Source: Conchocele bisecta | Lineage: Eukaryota > Mollusca > Bivalvia > Lucinida > Thyasiridae | Direction: 5' to 3' | Assembly (NCBI GenBank): GCA_029237695.1 | Contig: CM055279.1 | Span: 6,466,323-6,530,322, forward strand | Length of the DNA: 64,000 nt | Shown here: positions 11,169 through 23,000 of the stretch, one piece after another | Layout: every line of letters starts with the position of its first letter | Numbering within the stretch: the first letter of the stretch is position 1 | Notes under the pieces: generated by a model | Told to the model about the DNA's origin: nothing | What the model saw: only the letters and a program-made list of their open reading frames with translations | Databases searched by the model: none | Program-made: the position numbers and the translations under genes

Positions 11169-11238
11169 CCGTGAAACATATCTAAACCGGACACCCTGGG
11201 TACCTCCAGGGTGTCCGGTTTAGAGAGGTTACACTGTA
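11169..11238. mobile_element. Minimal pogo-like hairpin
   Basis: Only the 70-bp terminal hairpin of the CAGTGGAACCTC family: GTGAAACATATCTAAACCGG and CCGGTTTAGAGAGGTTACAC around CACCCTGGGTACCTCCAGGGTG. Confidence 0.8.
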
Positions 11239-11239
11239 A

Positions 11240-12233
11240 AACGTCTCACGCCAGAAAGCATGTGAAAATTATACATAACATTTTTCACGGAAATTGAAAA
11301 TGTATACCCACCACACGTTAATAATCGCTCCAAATGCAGTTCTGTATCCTACTTTAATATAACCACTAGCCGACAGCGAAACTAGGTTTGTCGAACATGT
11401 CGAATAAATGTACATTCCAATACGAAAATGTATACTCTTAACGCACACATTATCCAACACGTGACCGAACTTTCTAACGCCAGCAACTAGTTGTCTCTTA
11501 CTTCATCCGTACGTTACGCAATACTGTTTGTTAATTCCAATAACACTAAGGTTTGAAAGAAAACATAAACTACTCAATTTAAATAACGCCATCAAATATT
11601 GTCACGAAATTTAAGTATTAAGCATTGTACGAGCGACAATATGATTGCTTTTCCCTGTTCTTAATCACGTACAATGTATAGCGCAATTTTTTTTCCATTT
11701 TCCTTAATCTTAATCTGCTCATGTACTAAATTTAAAGGGACAGTGTCGCCGATGATTTTTTTTAGATATTTTATATGTGTTGTTTACCTTTATTGTCGGC
11801 AAATGACATATATCAAATAACGCATCATTTTGTTTGATCAAATTCCAAACCGGTTGCGTTATGCTCAAGTATACAAGTAACCTATCAGAAATTGTGTTAA
11901 ACAGGGAAGATAAGTTTGTAATGCATTTTCGATATACACGTACTAGAAAGGAACATTATGAAACGTGTTCTCAATTGACGCACTAATACGGAACAGTTGT
12001 GAAATAAAATTGCTTTTTTATGCGAAATGATCATAAAATGCTTCATTTAGAAAGACGCTTCCCTTAGCGAAACCATTTTATGAACTATAAATAATATAAA
12101 TAAAATTAAATTAGTAACCTTTCATTTTTTTAATATTATAAACAATTTTCTTGTTACTAATCCCATTTTTTTTTCAGGCCAGTCATGTGCACAATTGGGT
12201 TCACAAACACAATGCAAACCTATAATTAAACTA
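11240..12233. other. AT-rich intergenic sequence, no gene
   Basis: No repeat, hairpin or coding-like frame recognised. Confidence 0.5.
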
Positions 12234-12404
12234 CAGTGAAATTTCTCTAAACCGGACACCCTGGGGACCTCCCAGGGTGTCAGGTTTAGAGAGGTTTCAC
12301 TGTAACTCATGTATTTTATCACCTGAGATAAATGACCAAGACACTCATGAAAAATAAGATCACAGATGTTTTCTTGGTGTCCAGTTTAGAGAGGTTCCAC
12401 ACTG
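12234..12404. mobile_element. pogo-like MITE
   Basis: Left end CAGTGAAATTTCTCTAAACC with terminal hairpin to about 12302, then the shared ACCTGAGATAAATGACCAAG and right end GTTTAGAGAGGTTCCACACTG. Confidence 0.8.
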
Positions 12405-12586
12405 TAGTAAAATCGTTGTTTAATACATTCAATTTGATTCAACACTTTCTGCGCATATATACCTTTAATATTCCAATCGAGCAATGTGTTACCGGGGGCT
12501 TAAATAGGTATAGTGAATTAATTTACCTCGCCTATGGGAATAGCTGTCTTATTATTTGGGATATGGTTTCCAAACACAAGTCATAT

Positions 12587-12764
12587 CAGAGCTCCATTTA
12601 AGGTGCGTAATTTGACCAACTTGGGGTGAAATTTTGTTATCTCTTCATCAAAAATGGCAAGCTGTGAGTCCTTTAGAATCGTCTTATTAAGACGATTCTA
12701 AAACACTCCCAACTTGCCATTTTAGAAATTTATCTCCAAATTACGCACCTTAACTGGAGCTTTG
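12587..12764. mobile_element. Foldback with CAGAGCTCCATTTAAGGTGC ends
   Basis: CAGAGCTCC..TTAAGGTGCGTAATTTG pairs with CAAATTACGCACCTTAACTG; the core TAGAATCGTCTTA/TAAGACGATTCTA is near 12692. Other copies: 31096-31265 and fragments at 42640-42735 and 43325-43415. Confidence 0.82.
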
Positions 12765-13444
12765 CATAGGATGCAGAAAATTGGCGAAAACTTCAGAGGA
12801 AATGCGGAATTTGTTCTGAAGTTTTCGCATATTTTCATTAACATTTTCACAAGACATTACATTTCAGGCGTTTATCAAATCACACTGTATACTTAAGGCG
12901 TGGTATTCCATAGGACGGAGGAGTGGAAAGGATTTGAGGGTCAATTTGTCCGATTATCAGGTGACCAGGAATTCCATAAAACCAGTCTTATCACATTTGG
13001 GTTTTACGTGCATTTTATAATTTATTGTTTTCTGTCTGTGATACAGTTTGACAAGAACCCAGAATAAAAATGTATACATTTTGTGTAGCTTTGCAATGAC
13101 TAGGAATATTTATCAATATTTATCATTTTGAAAAACACGAAAATGCGTATATATTTAGAACAAGCAGTGTAAGGTCATTAATTGACATACTCGGTGTAAA
13201 TAATAGAGCTTAGCGAGATGTTATGTGAATGATTTTAAATTACAAGACCCAAGTCATGCCGGGTACAAGTCCAACACGATTACCGGTACATGAAGTCAGT
13301 CGAATGTTCTGTAATTTATCACGGAAGTTGATATAACTATTAGTATCACAGCAATTCTGTTTATTATGTTATATTCAGAAGGCTTAGCCATCAGTTCTTG
13401 TTTCAACTGGCGAAATACGGTGATGTAATGGTAAAATATGAATA
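12765..13444. other. Intergenic sequence, no gene
   Basis: GCGAAAACTTCAGAGG and its complement near 12785-12830 form a short hairpin; otherwise nothing seen. Confidence 0.5.
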
Positions 13445-13651
13445 CAGTGGAACCTCTCTAAACCGGACACCCTGGGATTTAGAGATGTTCCACTGTAAAA
13501 CACTGTACAACAGGCATACGACTACTTCAGGACACGCGTGTTTGCTTTGCGATCACGAACAGACAATATCATCGGCGATAAAGTGCAATGAAACATATCG
13601 ACACTAAGCACAGCTGACATTTATATGTGTGCGCTCTCAGAGGTGCCACTG
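13445..13651. mobile_element. pogo-like MITE
   Basis: CAGTGGAACCTCTCTAAACC at left with a shortened terminal hairpin, then GATCACGAACAGACAATATC shared with other copies; the right end AGAGGTGCCACTGTA is degenerate. Confidence 0.72.
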
Positions 13652-13734
13652 TATAATGCATTGTGGATAAATAATATGGTTAATTACATAGAATATGATT
13701 TCCCAGCATATTAACACTTTCACCCCTAAGTAAC

Positions 13735-13960
13735 TGGAATGGATTTGACATGTTAATTTTGCAACCAATCCAATTGTCACAAAATAATTTTCAGACTAGT
13801 CCATTTATGAAAAGGGGATATCTTTTGTTCTCAAAAATATTAAAATTACTTTCAAAAAGTGCAGATCCTGATGAGACGGCTCGTTACGAGCCGGCTCATC
13901 TGGATCTGCACTTTTTGCGCAAACCGCTATAGCGGGCTTTCGGGTTCAAAGGGTTAATAC
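13735..13960. repeat. Inverse copy of the 8059-8296 repeat
   Basis: It contains GGCTCGTTACGAGCC within a GTGCAGATCC hairpin (13859-13911) and ends CTATAGCGGGCTTTCGGGTT. Confidence 0.75.
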
Positions 13961-13984
13961 TACAGCAGTGTTAAATTATTCATA

Positions 13985-14180
13985 GGGGCCGTTTCACTAA
14001 AATTCGTACGACCAAAATGTTCGTAAGTGTAAAATTATCATAATCCGTAAATAATGTTTTATTGTAAACAAATGCAGCCTATATGCTCAATAAATGTAAA
14101 TCCATCAGTTGAAATTTCCAAACGATCCTAAATTTGCACTTACGAACATTTTAGTCGAACGAAGTTTAGTGAAACGGCCC
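13985..14180. mobile_element. Foldback MITE, GGGCCCGTTTCACTAAACTT family
   Basis: GGGGCCGTTTCACTAAAATT and GAAGTTTAGTGAAACGGCCC are the ends. Confidence 0.8.
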
Positions 14181-14534
14181 TCTGATCTACTAAATATACA
14201 AACATAAAACATGTTCGATGATCAATGCGGCTCAAGTGTACGTAACCCGAATGTTCTGTCTGTAACGGAGGGCGACATAAATCGCCTTTTTTAACAGACA
14301 GAAACTTCGGGTTAAAGTATAATGATGATGAACTGATGCCATAAATGGAATCTACCTTTTGCTTTTGAAGTGCATTCACATTCTATGGACGAATACATGT
14401 ACGTACCTTTTTTGGTCCCATTGCGTCTTTTATGCTTCGGCAATTGCAATCTTGGTCTAGTCATAAATCGCCCGCAGATCATTCGTCCACTGACCGTCTC
14501 TGCTGTTGGTCCGTCTTTGTCGATAATACACTTA

Positions 14535-14592
14535 CAGTGGAACCTCTCTAAACTGGACACCCTGGGATGTCCGGTTTTGAGAGGTTTCATTG
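14535..14592. mobile_element. Minimal pogo-like hairpin
   Basis: CAGTGGAACCTCTCTAAACT with CCGGTTTTGAGAGGTTTCATTG, 58 bp. Confidence 0.75.
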
Positions 14593-15947
14593 TGCAAACA
14601 ATCCATTACAGTTTCAGTTATTCACTGATCACATGACGAACATGTATAAAGTTACGTTTATTGCGTAAAATGCGCTTTCTCAGTGTAATAACGCAGACTA
14701 TTTTAAAATAATCATAATACAGTAGGGTAATAAAATGCAAATGAGAAAACTTGCAGCTTCAATGCATGATGCTATGCTTATGCAATGCATATAATGTAAA
14801 TTCTAATGCACCGAAAATAGAAAGCATGCATCTGATTGGTCAATTGAAATCAGAGCCTATAAAATATGACAAATCACAGCATATAAAATTAGGGGATAAC
14901 CATGCTTTGTTTTTCGATTTGGAGCGGTATGTGGGAGGTTTTATGGTCTGTGAATCAGTTTTACGGCGACGCGTCAGCGGAGCCGTAAAACTGATTCACA
15001 GACCATAAAACCTCACACATACCGCTCCAAATCGAAAAACAAAGCATGGTTATCCCCATTCTAATGCACCTAGTGTGCTCCCCGCTTTCTATAAACGTCG
15101 TAGCATATCACGAACAGTGATCTTTTTCATTACGTCAGCAGGTTGTTGTCGTCATATCGATAACCGCCTCACACCAAATGAATTTGAAGAAATTTAACTC
15201 CGCCGAAGAATATTCCCATTTCAAATAGAGATTAACGGGACTTTTTCGAAGACATCTATACATTTATTCAACTGTAATGTTTATATTAACTATTGTATTG
15301 CTTTTGTATGTTTAGTTGCAACAGTTATTTGCTTTTATTCATTTAAAGAAATGCCAACAATTCTGCATTGGGTTCGTGTGATTTTACAAAGGAAATGTCA
15401 GCAACAACTTGTGTCAACAGGCCTAGGATTTCCCTGGATTTACGCCTAATTCAGGTGAATACCCATCTGCAATACAGTTTATTATGTATAGTCATGTATG
15501 TGCACATTGGAATTCGTAAAGTTATAGGCTGGTACCGGCATATTGAGTTTGCATTTGAGCACTTTATTCAATTCTTCTGCATTTTGGGCGGGTGGGGTAA
15601 TATTTTTAGGAATTTGTTGAAGGGCCACCACACTGAAGCCACGTTTGTCAGCCGTTGGTAGATTCTCTTTTCCGCTTTCGGTTGTACATGTCAATATGGC
15701 CGAATGGATAACCGAAAATGTACCGAAATTAATTTGGAAATATTTGCATTCCCCGCCGCGCTGGTCATTGTTTACAAAAGCGCGTAGGGTTACATAAATA
15801 TGTCAAGTTGTAAAACACAGGCTGGTAAAACGGAGATTTTATATGCTGTGATTTTTCATATTTTATAGGCTCTGATTTCAATTGACCAATCAGATGCGTG
15901 CTTTCTAGTTTCGGTGCATTAGAATCTCCGTTTTACCAGCCTGTGTT

Positions 15948-16067
15948 TTACAACTTGACAGATTTATGTAACCCTACGCGCTTTTGTAAACAATGGCCAG
16001 CGACGTACGGGGAATGCAAATATTTCCAAATTAATTTCGGTACATTTTCGGTTATCCATTCTGCCAT
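15948..16067 (-). other. Small ORF in right palindrome arm (39 codons)
   Basis: The minus-strand ATG at 16067 opens MAEWITENVPKLIWKYLHSP and then YVAGHCLQKRVG to a stop. The left arm carries the same first 20 codons on the + strand (15696-15797, then a different ending because of a frame change). Possibly a captured first exon; family not recognised. Confidence 0.25.
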
Positions 16068-16233
16068 ATGGACATGTACAACCCAAAGCGGAAAAGAGAA
16101 TCTGCCAACGAGTGACAAACGTGGCTTCAGTGTGGTGGCCCTTCAACAAATTCCCAAAAATATTACCCCACCCGCCCAAAATGCAGAAGAATTTAATAAA
16201 GTGCTCAAATGCAAACTCAATATGCCAGTATAG
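16061..16233 (+). pseudogene. Open frame conserved between palindrome arms, divergent from the previous one
   Basis: The frame CTTQSGKENLPTSDKRGFSV, VALQQIPKNITPPAQNAEEF, NKVLKCKLNMPV ends at TAG 16231. The left arm encodes the same frame on the minus strand (15694 down to 15482), with only two replacements across about 50 residues. Composition is protein-like, but no family is recognised and no clear start is seen. Confidence 0.25.
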
Positions 16234-16867
16234 TACCAGCCTATAACTTTACGAAGTCCAATGTGCACACACATGACTATACATAACAAACTGTATTGCA
16301 GATGGGTATTCACCTGAATTAGGCGTAAATCCAGGGAAATCCCAGGCCTGTTGACACAACAAGTTGTTGCCGACATTTCGTTTGTAAAATCACACGAACC
16401 CAATGCAGAATTGTTGGCATTGCTTTAAATGAATAAAAGCAAATAACTGTTGCAACTACACGTACAAAAGCAATACAATAGTTAAAATAAACATTACAGT
16501 TGAATAAATGTATAGATGTCTTAGAAAAAGTCCCATTAATCTCTACTTGAAATGGGAATATTCTTCGGCGGAGTTACATTTCATAAATTCGTTTGGTGTG
16601 AGGCGGTTATAAATCGATGACGACAACAACCTGCTGACGTAATGAAAAATATCACTGTTCGTGATATGCTACGACGTTGCAGAAAGCGGGGAGCACACTA
16701 GGTGCATTAGAATGGGGATAACCATGCTTTGTTTTTCGATTTGGAGCGGTATGTGTGAGGTTTTATGGTCTGTGAATCAGTTTTACGGCTCCGCTAACGC
16801 GTCGCCGTAAAACTGATTCACAGACCACATACCGCTCCAAATCGAAAAACAAAGCATGGTTATCCCC

Positions 16868-17480
16868 TAAATTTGTGTTACTTAGTACATGTATGATACT
16901 ATAATAAACGATAATATGCGTTAATAAAACATTTAAAATATATTTCTAAATGTTTGGTTATGGAGAGAGGAAGCCATGTTGTCCGACTTCATTATTTCTC
17001 TTGAAATTATGTTTGTGACGTCTGTTTGTAATAGTGTATGTAATTTTCCGAGGTGATACATGTACCTATAACAGGGTATGTGATCACGTGGTCTATTGTT
17101 TTGTCTGGAGTAATGGCGGGGCCCATGAGGTCTCAGGTAAATCTTGTTGTTCATCAATTCGACTCTGGTTTCTTCCTTTTAATGACGACCAGGTTTCCAG
17201 CCGTGAATACTACGAGTCAGGCAATTTACATTTAGCAACATTACTTATGTAGTTAGTCTGAACATTCTGCAGAGAAATTTGAATCGGACCGAGTTTAAAC
17301 AACGTTCGATTCCGTCCGACTGAGGAAAGACATTGAAGAGATTGGTCCATGCACATTCATTCCGTAGGAATCGTCGTGATGCCTCCCTAGCTGAATGGCA
17401 AACAGCGAAGGCCCTGAGAATGTACGGACGGGTCTGGGAATTGCTAAAATATTACTTGCGATTTCTTTTTCTAAAATATT
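16868..17480. other. Intergenic sequence, no gene supported
   Basis: ATGGCGGGGCCCATGAGG at 17113 followed by CTCAG|gtaaat looks like a tiny first exon, but nothing around it supports this. Confidence 0.45.
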
Positions 17481-17483
17481 CGC

Positions 17484-18260
17484 CCCACTGTTCCAGCGAC
17501 GATATATGATTATATGTCTCTATTACAACACACCTGATACAACACATGTGATTTCTTACCTAAGAAGATGTGGGATTTTTTATTAAAAAATGTTTACGGA
17601 AACTGTGATATTTTATGCAAATGACGTCAACGCAATTTTCATTATATTTGCTCTGAACATTTCGTCAACTTTAGACGTCATTTACGGAAAATATCGTAAA
17701 TTATGTAAATATTTTTTCATAGGATATCACACATCCTCTTAGGCACACATTCACATGGCGTGTCACTTCTATTATGGCAGAGTGTGTCCATTGTGAAATC
17801 ACGAATACGCGAAATGGAGAAACAGTGAACTTTTTTATCCTTGCGAAATCATGAAATCATGAAAACGTGAAAAGACGAAATTTTATCCAAATGTTTGTGT
17901 TTTCGCCGCTCTGTTCCAGCGACGATATAAGATTATGTGTCGCTAATACAACACACCTGAGACAACACATGTGATTTTTTACCTAAGAAGATGTGGGATT
18001 TTTTATTAAAAAATGTTTACGGAATTTCGTCAACTTTACGGAAAATATCGTAAATTATGTAAATATGTTTTCATAGGATATCACACATTTTCTTACGTAC
18101 AAATTCACATGGCTTGTCACTTCTATGATGGCAGAGTGTGTCCATTTTGAAATCACGAATATGCGAAATGGAGAAACAGTGAACTTTTTTATCCATGTGA
18201 AATCATGAAAACGTGAAAATCATGAAAACGCGAATATTTGTGTTTTCGCCTCTCGACATT
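17484..18260. repeat. Tandem duplication of about 428 bp with CACGCCATG-type foldback
   Basis: TGTTCCAGCGACGATATA at 17489 and 17918 begins two similar units, each with AACACATGTGATTT and TACCTAAGAAGATGTGGGAT at the left, TTTACGGAAAATATCGTAAA at the centre and CACATGGC(G/T)TGTCACTTCTAT at the right, followed by TGCGAAATCATGAAATC simple repeats. A related, more diverged copy is at 18890-19160. Confidence 0.7.
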
Positions 18261-18294
18261 TTAAGAGACAAAATAGCGATAGACGCACGTAATT

Positions 18295-18527
18295 TGTGGC
18301 AGAGTGACTGGAGAAATGGGGCTTATGTACTTGTGACCAGTGTAGCTCCTGATCAAATAGCAGTCTCCTGTACCATGATAACAATCTAAGTTGCTTGTTA
18401 GAAGCACGCTGGGTGTTTCATGGATGGAATGGCCAACAGTGGAGATCCTGATCAGACATCCGCACAGGCTGATCTGGATCTACACTGGTCGCAAAAACGC
18501 ATACGCCTCATTTCATCACAGCCACAT
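18295..18527. mobile_element. Foldback element, GTGGCTGTGACTGGAGAAAT family
   Basis: AGTGACTGGAGAAATGGGGC at left, CATTTCATCACAGCCACA at right, and internal CATCCGCACAGGCTGATC. Confidence 0.8.
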
Positions 18528-18889
18528 ATACCAGAGACGTAACATGCTTAAGCGAAGTGTATTATCCGCACAGCAAATTAGGAAGCAAAACTGAAGTTCC
18601 ACATAATTCCACAAATTACATATTTAAACACGTCTACATTATTACCCAGAAATTATAATTCTTAATACCGTTAACATTAATGTTATATTCCTATGTGTTT
18701 GCCTGTGTACCCGGTCTGTCAATCCACAGTCAGAAATGACAATGTCATATGTATTCAATACATGTAAAGTTTACAATACATTTAAGCTTTAAATGTACAT
18801 TACTTTGTTTTATCACATTTGTTTGTTTTACGTTTTAGAACCTATTTAAATTAGTTAAATGGGCCGACGGTGGAATGAAAAAGACCATA

Positions 18890-19160
18890 TGAAACGACGA
18901 GTCATGTGGTTTTGTACCTAAGAAGATGTGCGATATATAATGACAACACTATTACAAAAGTTACGATAAGTTACGTCGTAAATGACGTCCGCAGTTGACG
19001 ACATGTTCAGAGCAAATGCGGAACAGAATTCCGCATTTGCTATGAACATTTCGTCAACTTTCAACGTCGTCTATAGAAACTATCACCGTTTCTGTAAATA
19101 GTCTTCATGAAAAAATGCACATTTCTTACTACGTACAAAATCACATGGCTTGTTTCATAA
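18890..19160. mobile_element. Foldback element, CACGCCATG-GTACCT family
   Basis: CATGTGGTTTTGTACCTAAG at left and TACGTACAAAATCACATGG at right; the core ATGCGGAACAGAATTCCGCAT is near 19024. Confidence 0.72.
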
Positions 19161-19600
19161 TACATGTATATGACCTGACACGACAAAATAGTACGTACTA
19201 ACGTTTCATAGTCCCAACTATAATGGAGGCATAATGGTGATGCTTAATGCGGGAGGAAACCGGGGTACCCTGCGGAAACCAGGTTGTCCGGATTGGTGAG
19301 TGCCATATCATCTCACATACTGCCCTGGTCGAGGATTAACACGGGCCGTGTTTGTGATAAGTGCGCTCGTTATCAATGTGTGATCGTAGCTAGTTATCTC
19401 CCGTTGAATGTATTTATAGAAATCCGGTCCAAAGTGTGTAGTTTAGGGCCGTACTGCTTGTAAAAAAGGCGAATGTAGCATAATTTGTTATGAACAGGAT
19501 CAATTATAATGATCATCCTACATATCTATGCAATCTGATCGGGGACTACAGTATAAGTCAGATTGACAAGTTCACACTTATTAATGCTATTATAATCAGT
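19161..19600. other. Intergenic sequence, no gene
   Basis: GGAGGAAACCGGGGTACCCT near 19251 looks like part of an unidentified repeat; no copy was found in the window. Confidence 0.4.
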
Positions 19601-19648
19601 GTAGACCCAGATCAGACTGCACATATGTGCAGTCTGATCTGGGTCTAC
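19601..19648. repeat. Perfect 48-bp palindrome
   Basis: GTAGACCCAGATCAGACTGC followed by ACAT is exactly complementary to the right half, with no loop. It is the core of the GTGGCTGTGACTGGAGAAAT family. Confidence 0.9.
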
Positions 19649-20654
19649 TATGTTCGTAAAACTCAATCTGTTGTGCTATTCAGTAAGAAATAAACGTTGA
19701 AATCAGCTTAGGACCGGAGATCTATAAATAAATTTGCAAAGGGAAATAACTAGCTACGATCCCTAGTTGCCCTATTGTGATTAATACAGAATCATTGGTC
19801 AGCTTATGCAATACATATACGGTTGCATAACCAATAAGATCCATTTCTCCTGTCACAACCACAATTTAACTAATTAAATTATAAAATTAAATTCCATACA
19901 GAGACGTGTGACAACTCTGGCGATTGAATGAATATGTGCATTTTCGCAGTCTGGTCAGGGCACACAGTTTGGATCACGTGTTCAATGTTACTCCGCAGAT
20001 AATAGATATGTACATGTATTACTGTACGTTGGACTTAACATCGGCCGATAGGTATTGGGCAATTACTCAGAAATTAAATCCTGAAGTATTCAAACGTTAC
20101 GTATATTTCTCTAAATAATAAATATGTTATTTGATGAAATTCCATGAAATGCTGAATTTATTGCGGAAAAAAGAGGTCCCTATGTGAAACTAATATGGAG
20201 CGAAATGGAGGGCTAGAGTGACTACCGATATGACAAACGGAAATGTTTGAAAATTGACTTGGGCAGTTGGTTAGATAGTTTGGAAATGATTAAGCTAAGA
20301 AAGCAACAGTTAAATTTGAAAACCGGATTAACATATATTAAATTATTATTAGTTGTCCCGATATTATATTCCTATTGCATATTCGCAATAAAATAAATAT
20401 TTGACGGAATTTCCTCAATTAAAAACAATTGTTGGAGGCCAACACTTCGATTATTTAGAATAATGTCCTTACAATTTCATTTATGTGTAGCTTAATATGC
20501 TTAATTATTCAAAACCATGGTCGGATTGTAAGTGGAACCGAAGTTGCAGCAGGCTGAAACGAGTGTTCTATGCAATCACGATATAAATACAAATGTACGC
20601 CCGTTCTTGTCGTGGCACGCGAACCGAGTGGCCACTGTGGTAAATAGCACATAT
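19649..20654. other. Intergenic sequence with fragments of the 23520-24091 element
   Basis: TTATTTGATGAAATTCCATG near 20128 and AATAAATATTTGACGGAATT near 20393 match inner parts of that palindrome. No gene. Confidence 0.5.
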
Positions 20655-20850
20655 TTAACAGTATATACAGTTATGTCATGGTCATTCTGGGAACAGTCAA
20701 CACTATTGCTCCGAGGTGCTGTGAACGCCCCGAGGCACTATTGTCAAAGGCCGAAGGCCGAGGGCAATAGTGCCTCGAGTAGTCCACAGCACCGAGGGGC
20801 AATATGTTTTGACTGTTCCTCCAATGACCATGAAACAACTGTGTTATTAC
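20655..20850. repeat. Foldback of about 196 bp
   Basis: TCATGGTCATTCTGGGAACA, GTGCTGTG and GCACTATTG of the left arm pair with the right arm around AAGGCCGAAGGCCGAGGG (about 20750). A 118-codon frame crosses both arms and is not credible as a gene. Confidence 0.78.
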
Positions 20851-21374
20851 TCAACCTGCAAACTAGTATGCTGGATGTCATACAATGAACCTGAATTTGG
20901 GGTGGGGCGTTCGACTGACCACGATAAATTGCGTTGAATGTTATAACATAATCTTGAGAAAAAAATCATGACGTTACGATGATTAGGGGTGAACATAGTT
21001 TGGACTATATCGAAAGGCACGCGGACCTATTTCACAGGCGCTTGATTCTATTTAACAGATACGTCACAATCCAGGAAATTTGTCGAACTTATGTAATATC
21101 CACTTATATAGGGACCTGGGTAATAATACGGTATACATTTATATATATACGTATATGCATGTATTTCCCAATGTGTGTTTAAGCTGTACATGCGCCATTC
21201 ATTAACAATTGATATGTACACTAAATAACCACTACGTGATGTATTCCCCCTGTCTTACGCGCCAGTGAACATTTTATGTGTATATACGAAATAACCATAA
21301 CGAGAGGTATTCCCCTTGGCTTACTGTCGAGTGAAACAATAACACGTGGACAAAACACATAACATACAAACAAA
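20851..21374. other. Intergenic sequence upstream of the possible exon at 21375
   Basis: It contains an imperfect direct repeat of about 75 bp (ATAACCACTACGTGATGTAT near 21225, ATAACCATAACGAGAGGTAT near 21292) and an ACACGTGG E-box-like site at 21342. Confidence 0.45.
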
Positions 21375-21431
21375 ATGGCTGCCACAGAACAAGAAACAAT
21401 AGACGATGGGGAATGGGAGTGTGACATGATG
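21375..21431 (+). CDS. Possible isolated first coding exon (19 codons)
   Basis: ATGGCTGCCACAGAACAAG opens MAATEQETIDDGEWECDMM and runs directly into gtatgt, a good donor, at phase 0. The start context CAAAATGGCTGCC is strong. No downstream exon could be matched with confidence, so the product is unknown. It could also be chance. Confidence 0.3.
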
Positions 21432-21656
21432 GTATGTTTGAAATTATTCTGAAATTAATTATCGCCATACAATGTTACTAATAATGAAGCAGAATGATTA
21501 ACGTACGTTTGTGTCTGGTATTGTCAAAATAACCGGCATGTGTGCCACATATAGGTATATATTAAACATATGGTCAATACATTTTCCACTCAATGTAACA
21601 TATCCGCTTGAACATTGACCTGAATAATCATGACTATGTATGTTATTGATGAAATA

Positions 21657-21890
21657 TGTGACTAACTGGAGCACTGGGGCTTATACGTTTTATTAACAGT
21701 GTAGATCCAGATCAACCTGTGCATCCGCACAGTGTGATCAGGATCTGCACTGTTCGTCATTCTAACGATGAAACACCCGTCATGTTTCTAACAAACACTA
21801 TATAGATCGTTTTGAGGCTACATGTGCTATTCGATCAGGAGCTACACTGGGCACAAATCCTATAAGCCCCATTTCTCCACTTACAGCCAC
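21657..21890. mobile_element. Foldback element, GTGGCTGTGACTGGAGAAAT family
   Basis: GTGTAGATCCAGATCAACCT, then TGCATCCGCACAGTGTGATC, and right end CATTTCTCCACTTACAGCCAC. Confidence 0.78.
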
Positions 21891-22627
21891 ATATGCATGT
21901 AGCATATACGTCAGCGTATTATACAAATAAGTTGGTAGTTGATCAGGTACTGTACGGGGTCGGCAAACAGTCACCAAGTCCCGTTTTCTCGTATGATTTA
22001 CCTGTCAAATAGCATCGCCGAGTTTTGTCGGGGTCGGCAATATCTGACATCGCATATGATTTATTGGCCGTAAATGACGTCGCATATTGCGACAATATTC
22101 GGAGCTCATGCGGAATGATGTCTGAGTTTTGTTTCAGCTGTCAACGTCATGTATGAAAATAGGACCAACTTTCGAAACTAATATCGGCGAAAATGTCCCA
22201 TGCGATAAGCGAGGTGATACCAAAACTCATACATGTATTCTAGTACCATTATCAGTTCTGATCTTTGATAAGACTAGATAACGATGTACAACATGTAGAC
22301 CATACGTGTAAAGAAAACTAGAGATTTATAAGGACATTGTTTTTCATTGTAGACAAAATATATAACATTTCCAGATATTAAATATTTAAGTGTTTTGAAT
22401 TGGGTCTTTGATAACTATTGCTTTGTAATTGGTTCCACGTCAAGGCATCGGGATACATGTACTATAATTAATAGAAATAGTGTTACTGTAGTTTCATCAA
22501 ACTAAATTCCATATGGCGATATAGAATAGATTCCTGCTGCACCGTTATTTTGCAGCATGCGAGGATCGGTAAGTATTACTCTGAATGTATTGTATAATCT
22601 TTCATTTCAGTGACAGCCTAATACATG
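21891..22627. other. Intergenic sequence, no gene
   Basis: TTGTCGGGGTCGGCAATATC and GGGGTCGGCAAACAG near 21958-22050 suggest an old short repeat. Nothing else was identified. Confidence 0.45.
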
Positions 22628-23000
22628 TAGAACCCCCTACTGTTCGTGCACCACCTAGCGTAACCACGTGACCGGGGCGGATCTGGAGGGGGTGGTCCGG
22701 GGTTGCAACCCATGTTCAGCCACGGAGTTTATATAGATCACAGTTTACCACCAGTTGGAGTCTGAATTTAAATGCAGTAAAACACAGGAAAGTGCATTTC
22801 GAAGAGCTCAAGAATAGGACAACCCTCTAGTTACGAACGAAAACTCTTGCAATTACTACCGTACCTTCCTACGGACGGTATGGGAGTAGATTGCAAGAGT
22901 TACCTTCGCAACAAGACAACCCCCCCCCCCCGTTCCCAAAATGCTGGATCCGCCCCTGTCCGGGTTACACTACGGGTGTGTGAACAATAGGGGGTTTTAC
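22628..23000. mobile_element. Foldback with GTAGAACCCCCTACTGTTCG ends
   Basis: The left end pairs with GAACAATAGGGGGTTTTAC; both arms include GTGCACC/GGTGTGTG, GTAACC/GGTTAC and GGGGCGGATC/GGATCCGCCCC. An inner hairpin CTCTTGCAATTACTACCGTA is near 22845-22905. Confidence 0.78.

Larger units (their letters stand above)
14800..16867. mobile_element. Compound palindrome of about 2 kb
   Basis: Order: segment A (14800-14890); hairpin H1 (14892-15057, arms about 77 bp); arm B (15058-15835); inverted copy of A as central loop (15836-15925); inverted arm B' (15926-16713); hairpin H2 (16714-16867, a copy of H1 lacking about 12 bp in its right arm). Arms B and B' are about 780 bp and differ by scattered substitutions and small indels. 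ATTCTAATGCACC marks the start of A and of B, and its complement ends A' and B'. The whole could be a large foldback transposon or a chain of insertions. No transposase motif seen. Confidence 0.8.

Noticed and set aside
15368..15661. 97-codon frame MGSCDFTKEMSATTCVNR in the left palindrome arm and its mirror in the right arm
   Set aside because: It lies antisense to the better conserved frame at 15482-15694, and an in-frame stop/indel separates the mirror into two pieces; treated as a shadow.
17113..17136. Tiny first exon MAGPMRSQ followed by gtaaat
   Set aside because: Eight codons with no matching exon or promoter evidence; could easily be chance.
20532..20888. 118-codon frame
   Set aside because: It reads straight through both arms of a foldback element and has no coding character.
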